From Cloeon dipterum (lineage: Eukaryota > Arthropoda > Insecta > Ephemeroptera > Baetidae), in NCBI RefSeq assembly GCF_949628265.1, contig NC_088786.1, positions 24,325,681-24,389,680 of the forward strand: DNA of 64,000 nt, in the 5' to 3' direction. The notes beneath the pieces were generated by a model. That model had not been told where the DNA came from. It worked only from the letters and a program-made list of their open reading frames with translations, and searched no databases. Shown here piece by piece: positions 50,912-60,936 of the stretch. Every line of letters starts with the position of its first letter. Position 1 is the stretch's first letter. Position numbers and translations under genes: made by a program.

Positions 50912-53170
50912 ATGCCAGGCATAGCATTGCGCCGGTGCCAAATTTGTCGGTCTTCTCTAAACAGACGCTCAAGAGCGGGTCGGCCCTCACAAAATCCACC
51001 TTTGAGGATTGCTACTGAGAGAGCACACAAATTACTCGTTTCGCTAATCGTGATGGCGAATCTACCGATACGGATTGTTGAAAGCCGACAATTCAAAACT
51101 CTCTTGAAATTTTTAGCACCCTGGTATCGGGTGCCTTGCAGAGCAACGGTGAGCTTCATATAACACAATTTTTTTTGCAAATTAATGTTGTTTTTGACTA
51201 TAGATTGGAAAAGTGATTGACAAGTTGTACAGCAAAGGCGTGACTTTACTCGCAGATAAAATAAAAGATCAGAGTGTATGCCTTACGATGGATCTTGCAA
51301 CGGTGCTGCACTCAACTCGACACTTCCTAGTGGTTACTTTGCACTTTATTGACGGTAAAGATTTATTTAATTTTGAATCTGAACTCTCAACTTCCTTAAT
51401 TTTTACTTAGATTCGTCAAACAACTTAATGTCTGTGTCACTCGCTGTGAAACAATTGATGGCGCGGAGCACGGCCCCTGAACTAATTAACATAATTCGAC
51501 TGATCCTTCGCGAGTTCGGATTAAAGAAGAATCAGATAAAAAGTACTTGCTCAGACCGTGGGGCCAATATCAAAAAAGCATGTACAGATTTGTTTGGTGC
51601 AAACAAAACTGTCTTCTGTATATGCCATCTATTAGACAATGCTGTACAAACCAGTCTCTCGGAAGTCAGGCCATTGATGTCTTTCTTGAACGATGTGAAA
51701 TCGGTGCGTACCACATAATATTATTTTGCCTCAATAAATTAAATTAATCATGATATAGGTTGTCGCGTTCATCAAAAGGAGCACTACTGCAGCAAATCTG
51801 CTGCGGAAGTATCAATTAGCTGACGGACGGATGTACTCAATGTGCTTAATGCCCATCCAGTCTGTGGCTACGAGGTGGAACAGTGTTCTGCATTGCACTA
51901 AAAGATATATTTTGCTCCATCCTTACATAAATAAAGTGCTGCAGGACTCTTCACTGTCGTCTTCTAATCCACCGCCAGTTATTCTTCAAGAGTGTATCAA
52001 AACTTTGGATGAAATAATCAAAGTTCTGGAGCCAGTTGAAAACTGTACTCTTACATTTTCCTCAAGCAAAAACTGGACTGGAAGTTTAGCTGTCATCGCT
52101 TTCAAGAGCTTGGCGCACACGATTAAGAATACTAATGTGACTGAGCCTGTTGCCAAAAAATTCAAAGATGCACTGCTCAAGAATTTGGGCAACCTAAATG
52201 CGCACGTGGAGGACAACATCTTGTTAGGTGCAGCAAACGTGCTTGATCCAAGGTAATTTTTTAGCACAATTTTTATGAAATTTGTTGTCATTATATATTA
52301 GTCTGCGCTTCATTGACTTTCTTTGCTTGAACTTTCATTTTAATGTGGTAAATTCTGATAAAAAATGTCCTTTAAAATAATGGGCTAACATCGTGTGTTA
52401 TTTCATTATGTATAGAATTTTTTTAAGTTTATCATCTTAAACAAATTTAAGTTAATTGAAAGGCAAAATAATATGGATCTAACTATCATAAAGATTGAAT
52501 TTACCTTCACACTTCAAATGTGGTTAAATTGTTCTATTTTTATCAAAAATTCAATAATTAAATGCATTACTACTTACAGTTGCAAATTCTTTTAAATAAT
52601 TTTTATTATAAATATTTAATTAAATGATAATTAATTCAGATTCAAGGGTGCATCTTTGACAAAAGAACAATACGCGAAAGCAATTGGCTTGATCAAAGTG
52701 GACGTGGAGCAGGCTAAGGAAAGAGGAAATAATGGTGCTGATTCAGAAAATTTACCATTCCTGGATGACAGGTAAGCATATAATATGTTTCTCTTTTATT
52801 TCATGCACTATATATTTTTCTGAACAGCTGCGAGGATATTTTGATGAGCTATTTTCAAGCAAAGTCCCCTCTGCCAAAAAGAGCAAGAACTCAAGATGAA
52901 ATCAATGAGTACCTAAATAGCCCCCTCGAACCGTATCAATGTTCACCAAACGAGTGGTGGGATCTTCATGAATCTGATTTCCCCAGGCTTTCGGTCATCT
53001 CCAAGAGTTTTCTTAAGATCCCACCTTCATCAGTAGCCTCTGAAAGGGTTGTATCTAGCATTAACTTGGTATTAAAAGCTGAAAAAAGTAGGATGCTCTC
53101 TCAACGTTTGGCCAGACTTATCTTTTTGAGAAACTTGCCTGAAACATTTTGGCAAGGCCTTATTTCATGA
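50912..53170 (+). CDS. hAT transposase (catalytic gene of the element)
   Basis: This is a predicted DDE transposase that cuts and pastes the element. Exons are 50912-51148, 51204-51354, 51411-51703, 51759-52252, 52640-52771 and 52828-53170, joining to 549 residues with all phases closed. The ATG follows an in-frame TGA twelve bases upstream. The N-terminal RIVESRQFKTLLKFLAPWY block is the usual hAT region before the catalytic core. Candidate acidic residues are D109 (CLTMD), D178 (CSDRGAN) and E321 (LEPVENCT). The C-I-C-H motif near 199-202 and T-R-W at 265-267 are standard hAT landmarks. The last exon carries the dimerisation domain, with WW, FPRL, KIPPSSVASER and a final LIFLRN. The usual N-terminal BED finger is not seen, and only about 490 bases of element lie upstream. 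D109 is followed by LATV and not the usual GWT. Confidence 0.9.
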
Positions 53171-53295
53171 ATTGCGTAATACTTCCATTCCATGCTTAAC
53201 CTATGATTATTAAATACAACTTAATCAAAAATACATATTTTTTGGGATTGTATTATTTCGTGGGATTATCACCTTCAAAAAAAATTTAAGGAAAG

Positions 53296-55008
53296 GAGCA
53301 ACATTTATATTCATTAATGAGGTGAGCTAAACAAATTCTGGTCTTTAATGAATTATTAAAAATATTTTAATTTTTAGTAATCGTTGGTCGACTGCTGTTT
53401 GGGAGATGTCAGCAGAGATGCTCTAATCTCTTCCCTGTAAGCCCCAACAACAAGAAGGATGCTTAAAGAAGCAACATTTATATTCATTAGTGAGGTGAGC
53501 TAAACAATTTCTGGTCTTTAATGAATTATTAAAAATATTTTAATTTTTAGTAATCGTTGGTCGACTGCTGTTTGGGAGATGTCAGCAGAGATGCTCTAAT
53601 CTCTTCCCTGTAAGCCCCAACAACAAGAAGGATGCTTAAAGAAGCAACATTTATATTCATTAGTGAGGTGAGCTAAACAATTTCTGGTCTTTAATGAATT
53701 ATTAAAAATATTTTAATTTTTAGTAATCGTTGGTCGACTGCTGTTTGGGAGATGTCAGCAGAGATGCTCTAATCTCTTCCCTGTAAGCCCCAACAACAAG
53801 AAGGATGCTTAAAGAAGCAACATTTATATTCATTAGTGAGGTGACTAAACAATTTCTGGTCTTTAATGAATTATTAAAAATATTTTAATTTTTAGTAATC
53901 GTTGGTCGACTGCTGTTTGGGAGATGTCAGCAGAGATGCTCTAATCTCTTCCCTGTAAGCCCCAACAACAAGAAGGATGCTTAAAGAAGCAACATTTATA
54001 TTCATTAGTGAGGTGAGCTAAACAATTTCTGGTCTTTAATGAATTATTAAAAATATTTTAATTTTTAGTAATCGTTGGTCGACTGCTGTTTGGGAGATGT
54101 CAGCAGAGATGCTCTAATCTCTTCCCTGTAAGCCCCAACAACAAGAAGGATGCTTAAAGAAGCAACATTTATATTCATTAGTGAGGTGACTAAACAATTT
54201 CTGGTCTTTAATGAATTATTAAAAATATTTTAATTTTTAGTAATCGTTGGTCGACTGCTGTTTGGGAGATGTCAGCAGAGATGCTCTAATCTCTTCCCTG
54301 TAAGCCCCAACAACAAGAAGGATGCTTAAAGAAGCAACATTTATATTCATTAGTGAGGTGAGCTAAACAATTTCTGGTCTTTAATGAATTATTAAAAATA
54401 TTTTAATTTTTAGTAATCGTTGGTCGACTGCTGTTTGGGAGATGTCAGCAGAGATGCTCTAATCTCTTCCCTGTAAGCCCCAAGAACAAGAAGGATGCTT
54501 AAAGAAGCAACATTTATATTCATTAGTGAGGTGAGCTAAACAATTTCTGGTCTTTAATGAATTATTAAAAATATTTTAATTTTTAGTAATCGTTGGTCGA
54601 CTGCTGTTTGGGAGATGTCAGCAGAGATGCTCTAATCTCTTCCCTGTAAGCCCCAACAACAAGAAGGATGCTTAAAGAAGCAACATTTATATTCATTAGT
54701 GAGGTGACTAAACAATTTCTGGTCTTTAATGAATTATTAAAAATATTTTAATTTTTAGTAATCGTTGGTCGACTGCTGTTTGGGAGATGTCAGCAGAGAT
54801 GCTCTAATCTCTTCCCTGTAAGCCCCAACAACAAGAAGGATGCTTAAAGAAGCAACATTTATATTCATTAGTGAGGTGACTAAACAATTTCTGGTCTTTA
54901 ATGAATTATTAAAAATATTTTAATTTTTAGTAATCGTTGGTCGACTGCTGTTTGGGAGATGTCAGCAGAGATGCTCTAATCTCTTCCCTGTAAGCCCCAA
55001 CAACAAGA
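53296..55008. repeat. 173-bp tandem repeat array, direct units
   Basis: Ten units, counted by TAATCGTTGG at 53378, 53551, 53724, 53896, 54069, 54241, 54414, 54587, 54759 and 54931, are spaced 172 or 173 bases. The one-base difference comes from GAGGTGAGCTAAAC versus GAGGTGACTAAAC. Units are otherwise nearly identical except the slightly diverged first one, so the array is young or homogenised. It begins about 125 bases after the transposase stop codon. Confidence 0.95.
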
Positions 55009-55480
55009 CCAACGATTACTAAAAATTAAAATATTTATAATAATTTATTAAAGACCAGAAATTGTTTAGTCACCTCACTAATGAATATAAATGTTGCTTC
55101 TTTAAGCATCCTTCTTGTTCTTGGGGCTTACATGGAAGAGATTAGAGCATCTCTGCTGACATCTCCCAAACAGCAGTCGACCAACGATTACTAAAAATTA
55201 AAATATTCATAATAATTCATTAAAGACCAGAAATTGTTTAGCTCACCTCACTAATGAATATAAATGTTGCTTCTTTAAGCATCCTTCTTGTTCTTGGGGC
55301 TTACATGGAAGAGATTAGAGCATCTCTGCTGACATCTCCCAAACAGCAGTCGACCAACGATTACTAAAAATTAAAATATTTATAACAATTCATTAAAGAC
55401 CAGAAATTGTTTAGTCACCTCACTAATGAATATAAATGTTGCTTCTTTAAGCATCCTTCTTGTTCTTGGGGCTTACATTC
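55009..55480. repeat. Inverted units of the 173-bp array
   Basis: About 2.7 units of the same repeat run in the opposite orientation. They start abruptly at 55009, where CAACAACAAG meets ACCAACGATTACT. They share differences absent from most direct units (TTACATGGAAGAG, and CTTGTTCTTGGGG), so they form their own subgroup. The last unit is truncated around 55480. Together with the direct units they can form a long fold-back. Confidence 0.93.
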
Positions 55481-55832
55481 TCTGCTGGGAGATGTCAGTG
55501 GGGCAGTTTTTCATGCGGTTGATAAACTGATCATCGAGCAGGAGGGCATGTCCAGGATAGTATATTTATTTTACTCTGTCACTTTATTTGGTGAATTTTT
55601 AATAAAAAAAAAAGAAAGTTTACTTAACTTTACTTTTATTCGTTCCTGCTTAATTTCTTTAGACAAACTCAAACAATATTACTAAACTAATTTTTAAAGT
55701 TTGTTTAAATGCGTAGAAATTTCTATATCAGTCAATTATAAAGGGTGAAAGAAATAAAATTGTAAAATATTTAGTTTCATTTTGGTTTTTACAATTTATT
55801 TCTACTTTGACTTCATTTTGTAACGATTAACA
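55481..55832. other. AT-rich spacer after the array
   Basis: No coding feature is visible. TTTATT at 55795-55800 is an AATAAA polyadenylation signal for the minus-strand gene, 33 bases after its stop codon. Confidence 0.55.
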
Positions 55833-58725
55833 TCACAAGTTGGCAGGATAATTGGCAAGGAAAGTCATCATTTGAATGTCGTCACTGCAAATATCCCTGT
55901 GGGGAACAACAACCTTCATCGAGTTCTGGCAAATCACTGAGAAGTATTTTTGTGCAATTTTGAAAAGTGGGTGACCTCTTTTGGCAAACCAAGCACTGTG
56001 CATATCCACCATATTTAATGGTACCATGGACTCCTCCATATAGCTTTTTAGGGTATGAGACATCCCAAAATGTGCTCGGCTTACGTTTGTGTTTGTGATG
56101 GCTCTTTCAGCAACTAACTGAGTCCAAAAAGATTCTAAAAAGCCTGAAACAAGGTTTTATGCGAAATAAATCAAATAATAACGTAAGAACAACACTAGCA
56201 AATTATATAAAGACAAATACCATCTCCTTTGTCCTCTTTAGTTTGTTTCTCCGCCAAAGTATTTGAGGCGTTTCTCGACGTTGATTGACTCAACTCCCGT
56301 TCAAGTCTACGAATTGCTTCAGCTCGTATTTGTGATGGCATGGTTTGATCATTCTTAACGCGATAGTCAAGCAAACTGACGAATGCGCTGAATTCAACGT
56401 CAGACGTGAAAAAGCAAGATTCAATCTCTTGTCCCACGAATTCGCTGAGCTCTTTGGCCTCCCGAGAAAGTGATTTGGTCTTTATGTCCGTCAGGAATGC
56501 TTAAACATGATGACAGATATTAATAGCACATACATTTGAAAAGAATTTAATTAAAAATATTAAATTTCTTTCAATTTTTAACTTTAAAAAAGTTTTAACC
56601 ATCTGATACTTTACCAGCAAAGAGATTTTTCAATGTCATCCACATCGATAAATGGACCTGGTTGGGCTGAATAATCGATGAAGCAAGGACCTTTTTTAGC
56701 TTCTTGAGACATTCGACTAATTCTCTGGCCGTCTTCAGCTCACTCCTACTCAACGCTTCAGCCCTCTCTGTTGTATCATGGGATGCGAGTTCAGTGTGGT
56801 GGTCGATGACAAGTTCAAACAACTCATCTGTGTCAAAACCACGTACTTTCACTTTCTCGTCTTCAGTGAGTGTTAGCAAAAACTGCTCACTGAAAGTTTT
56901 GGAAATGTTTAGATGGTCATATTAAAGCTGAATGCAATTTAATTTACCATTTTGTGAGCTTGAGGAGAGGAGCAATGCATTGCTTGAAGAATTCCAAGTC
57001 GTTGGTGTGTTGCAGGACAGTTTTCCACGCTCTTTGAAGCGCTGAGCTCAGACACACGACAATTGGGATCAAAGGCACTGCCTCGCTTCCTGCAATCAGA
57101 GCGGCTTCTTGCAATCCTGGCTCAGTGTTATCAACCAGGATAAGAGCAATTCTCCCACGGAAGATTTCAGCGTCAATTATGTAACTCATCCAGTCTGAGA
57201 TGGTGCTCATCATATCCACGCCCACTTCATCTCTCAATTCTTTCGTGGATACCACGACCTTTTGAATTGGCTTCTCTTCGTCTAAAAAAATTGGCTTGTA
57301 GAATTAATTGTGATGATGTTACAATTTACGTACAACAAAAGTAAATACTTCCTAATAGGAATTTTTTTAGATCATGAATGTGTGTCTCCACTCCAAGGGT
57401 CAGAACTGCATCGTTGTTGATGGATAGGGCAGACACAAATCTATCATATTTCAGGTGATACTCTGCACGAAAATTCTCAATGAGCTGCAAATGGGAGGGA
57501 ATTTTAAGAACAGTTGTATTCAGTAAATTTTTAAGTTTACCTCCTGTGAAGTGAAAAGGTTGTTATTTGGGCACGCACTAACAACAATTTGTTGGAAGGA
57601 GGGAGCATCAAGAATTTTTAAACTGGCAGATTGGCAAGTCAAAAATAAGTCTTTGATATATCCCAACATTGTACTTGCGTTAAGCCTTCGTGTGCCTTGA
57701 GTGAGATTTAAATTTATTGTTTTATTTTATTTATATAAATTTTCACAAAACATACCAAAACTCTCCAAGATTGACAGTTGCTTGGTTTTGCTTTTAAGTT
57801 CTTGGCGATTTTCACCAGCGGCAGGCCTCTTTCTAGATAATGCAGAAGACTGGCCACCCTCACTACAACCAATCAGCTCATCATCACTGTCTTTTTTATC
57901 TTTAGCTGTTGACTCTGTCGATGAAGTCACCTTGCCAGCTGTCAGCATCTAGAAGTGAAAAATGAATTATGAATTTACTATTAATATCAAAACTGATTCT
58001 TTCTGTTTGTACCTGTTGCTTCTTTTTCTTTGCCTCTTTCTCTTTCCAGCATATGAGGTAATAATTGAAGTGCTTGTTCTTTAGGTGTGACCACAAGTTA
58101 GATGTGTTTTCACCCAACACAACAACATTGCAAACAAGACAAACGAATTGGCATTTTTTTCCATCCTGATTGGTGTTTTTTGAGAAATACTTCTTAACCG
58201 CAGAGCCCGATGAAGTACTAGATGCACAGGTTGATTTCAAAAATAAATTACGATTGCTGGGTCCAGCAGCAGGCAGTGAAGACACAAGGTTAACTACTGG
58301 CACCTGTTTTAAAGAGAATAAAATCAAATATTTCAGCGTAATGGTTATTATGCATTTAACTTACAATAGTTCAACTTTTACAGTGATGCAAGAGTATTTT
58401 TAGCAATCAATTCACCATAATTTAAAATTTTTTACGAGCGGCCTGATTCAGTAAGCGGCCAACACTGTTCCAAAATCTTTTGTTGTTCATGCCCAGACGA
58501 ACAACTTTTGTTATTTTTTAATCTCAAAAAGTTCGTGGACGCTTACTGCATCAGCACCATAAAAACAGTATATTAGCATAGTTAAATTAATTTCAAATGT
58601 ATCTAATACATAAATTAGTTATAGTTATTTTTCACCTCTAACTCTAGGAGCGGATCATCAACATCTTCCTCAAACGAATAAATTTCGTTGTCTGCCATAA
58701 TAGTATGGTCATGCTCATCATCCAT
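55833..58725 (-). CDS. BED-finger, hAT transposase-like accessory protein
   Basis: Minus-strand exons are 58725-58636, 58303-58013, 57948-57756, 57695-57541, 57484-57349, 57281-56948, 56889-56615, 56499-56221 and 56143-55833. They join without a phase error into 687 residues. The ATG follows an in-frame TAG nine bases upstream. An acidic N-terminus (1-30) precedes a BED zinc finger with C85-x2-C88 and H103-x4-H108 (SHLKNKH). A Lys/Ser-rich linker comes next, then a body that follows the order of hAT transposases. ALILVDNTEPG resembles the second-aspartate block and VVCLSSALQ the position after it. The expected first-aspartate (T-x-D) block is not recognisable (AVLTLGVET). The C-terminus has WFAKRGHPLFKIAQKY like the dimerisation domain but lacks the usual SER signature. 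I read it as a catalytically lost hAT paralogue kept for DNA binding or regulation. A separate degenerate hAT is the alternative. Confidence 0.8.
58444..58553. repeat. Small imperfect inverted repeat in an intron of the BED gene
   Basis: TGATTCAGTAAGCGGCCA at the left and its near-complement around CGCTTACTGCATCA at the right enclose about 80 bases, with a second inner pair of TTTTGTTGTTC-like arms. It could be a tiny insertion or a structured intron segment. Confidence 0.5.
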
Positions 58726-59505
58726 GCTCTATCTCCTCGTAAAAATGCAGTCCGGCCGGCAGTCTGCCCTCTCACAACTTGAAAGATTTTCATATGAAAT
58801 GACAGCTTCAACATGATAAACACTGCACACATACCTAAATTATAATAATGGAACTAACTGTTGTAGTTATTTGGTCCACCAGGGAAGCCTTACATAAATT
58901 GCACCAATTCAGGAGTGCAAGGTGCACAGATTTCCATCAGGGCAAGGGCCCTTTCCAGCGTTTTTTTTTATTTAATAATTAATTGTCTTAATCTTATGGT
59001 GCATTCTGCATTGGTCTTATTGTTAGTGATGGTCGCAGTGCTGCCAACTTGCAACGACGTCAGATATTATGGTTGGCAATTAATTACTATCAAAATCAAT
59101 ATAATTTCTATACTAATTAAACAAGATACTTTAAGTTAAGCTTAAAAAAGTTATGTAATAATTTACTGTAACGCTACACTTTTTGAAAACTATAATTATT
59201 GAAGTCCTGAAGTTACACAGGACAGTTTAATTGACTATTGACTGTATGATGGCACGATTAAATTGTTATATTTTAAATAACGGTTGGAGCCGCCACACCC
59301 CTTATCAATTTAAGTTTAAGAGGCGCGTGAAATTTAAATTATTGAAATACTCGTTTCAAGACTGCAGAAAACCTCTATTTTCAAAATTTGTCTCATTAAA
59401 CAGATTATTTAACCAAAAAATCGGTTATTAATGCAAAAAAATCGATTTTTAGGCCTTAAAAATATCCATAACCGGTTTCAGTTCCTCCGGCAGCCATTTT
59501 TTGAT
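58726..59505. other. Right-hand non-coding part of the hAT element
   Basis: This holds the promoter and 5' flank of the minus-strand gene. I see no other coding exon and no internal terminal-repeat pair with target duplication. Confidence 0.5.
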
Positions 59506-59636
59506 TATCTGGCAATATCAACATTGATATATCAAAATTTGATATTTCTCCTGTGATATATCAATATTTTGATATCACAAATATCATATCAAATATCGAT
59601 TTTTGATGTGATTTTTTGCACTAATTTACAACCCTA
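59506..59636. repeat. hAT right terminal and subterminal repeats
   Basis: TGGCAATATCAA at 59510 repeats the left-end sequence in direct orientation. TGATATATCA palindromes and ATATC units follow, and the end is CAACCCTA, complementary to the left terminus. Confidence 0.8.
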
Positions 59637-59644
59637 GTTGTTCC
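59637..59644. repeat. Right target-site duplication of the hAT element
   Basis: GTTGTTCC directly follows the terminal CAACCCTA and is identical to 50416-50423. Confidence 0.93.
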
Positions 59645-60936
59645 TTTCCTCGCTAGTATCGATCATATCGTTACAACCAAACGCAGTGTGACGCGTTGGC
59701 GCTGCAGTACATAAGGGCTTTACGCAGTAGCTTGCTGCTCGATAACGCGGCAAAACGGCTCCTATGGAGCTATCTTGCGGGCCCGTCGAGGACTAAGTTT
59801 TCATTCATTTTAGTAGAGATTTTAGTTTATGGAATCTTTAACTGGTTTTTCAGCAATGGCTTTTGAATAGCGTTTTATACTGTTAAATAAAATATTTAAT
59901 ATTTTTTAATTATAAAGCTTTCAAAAATAATTCGAATGCTGATTTATACAACGTCGATAAGGGCAAGCGTAGCGACAGGTTAGCTACGGCTTAGTACGTT
60001 AGAGGAGGGTAACCTCCTCAATGACAATGCATATAAAATGGAGGCATGTGCGATGACACCTAGTTATGTTTGATTCCGCAGAAGATTCGTCTGATGCGAG
60101 TCCGAACTTTGTGTCTGAGCTTCTATTTGATTGACCAGGAATAGGGTCTGCGGTTCCCTGAAACTTGATACGGATAGTGGGGGGAGTGTGCAGTATAAAT
60201 TTAGGCCAATCCGCTAAATTTGACAATTAATTAACTTAATAGTCATTTACATATAAAGTCTCCAGCGGCTCCCGGCGGTGGCGGCTGTGGCAGTGATCGC
60301 CACATTTTGCCGTTTTTAGTGATTAAATCTGTCGTTGAATATCTTCACTTACATTACCTTTTTTTGCATTGAGACGCAATTTTTTCTAAGCCTTAGCTCA
60401 ACAGACATGTTGTTTCATGAGATCAAAAACCAGGGCTAGGAATCTCCCGGTCCCGGAGAGTTCCCTAAACTTGCAGTGGATTTTACCAGTTTCGTGTGGA
60501 TTATTGCACTAAAATATATAAACTCAAAATTGACCAGTTTTGCCGTTAAAACATATATATGTTAAACGTTATCTGAAAATCTGGGGTTCACATGTACACA
60601 ACGATTAGTATTTATGGTATTTATAAAGATTTTTTCGTAAATTTTAAAATCATCTAAAGAAACAAACCAAATTAATCCCATGCCCAGTCCTGTTTTATAA
60701 ACATTTAAGATTTAAAAATTTTCTTACAATGAGATTTAAGATTAAAACATTTTCTTAAAATAAGCTGAGTCTTTCTTAGATAATATTTAGGAGATTGTCG
60801 AATAGACTAAATTTAGAACATTGTATGATTTTTGGGATTTTTGATTAAGGACATTATTTTAAGGACTATACGTATGGCACCCCACCTTAGTTTAAATGGC
60901 TTTACCCTTTAATCTATGTAATATTTAATTTTCAGA
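59645..60936. other. Upstream region of IFT43
   Basis: I find no coding exon. The IFT43 start codon sits one base after an acceptor (TTTTCAG at 60935), so a 5' UTR exon must lie in this stretch, but I cannot place it. A GC-rich segment at 60260-60310 (CGGCGGTGGCGGCTG) is one candidate for the transcription start area. Confidence 0.45.

Larger units (their letters stand above)
50424..59636. mobile_element. Two-gene hAT DNA transposon, apparently complete
   Basis: The element is 9213 bp. It is bounded by a perfect 8-bp target duplication (GTTGTTCC) and short inverted termini (TAGGGTTG at 50424-50431 and its complement at 59629-59636). An 8-bp duplication and TAGGG-type ends are hallmarks of the hAT superfamily. 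Both subterminal regions are packed with GATATC and TGATATATCA motifs. Inside are two convergent multi-exon genes: a hAT transposase (50912-53170, plus) and a BED-finger, hAT-like protein (55833-58725, minus). A 173-bp tandem array fills the space between them. Exon phases close in both genes and the target duplication is perfect, so the insertion looks young. Most hAT elements are 2.5-5 kb with one gene. The alternative is two nested hATs, but I found no second pair of ends with a duplication around either gene alone. Confidence 0.88.

Noticed and set aside
53296..55480. CRISPR-like array
   Set aside because: Units are contiguous 173-bp repeats with no unique spacers, inside a eukaryotic transposon.
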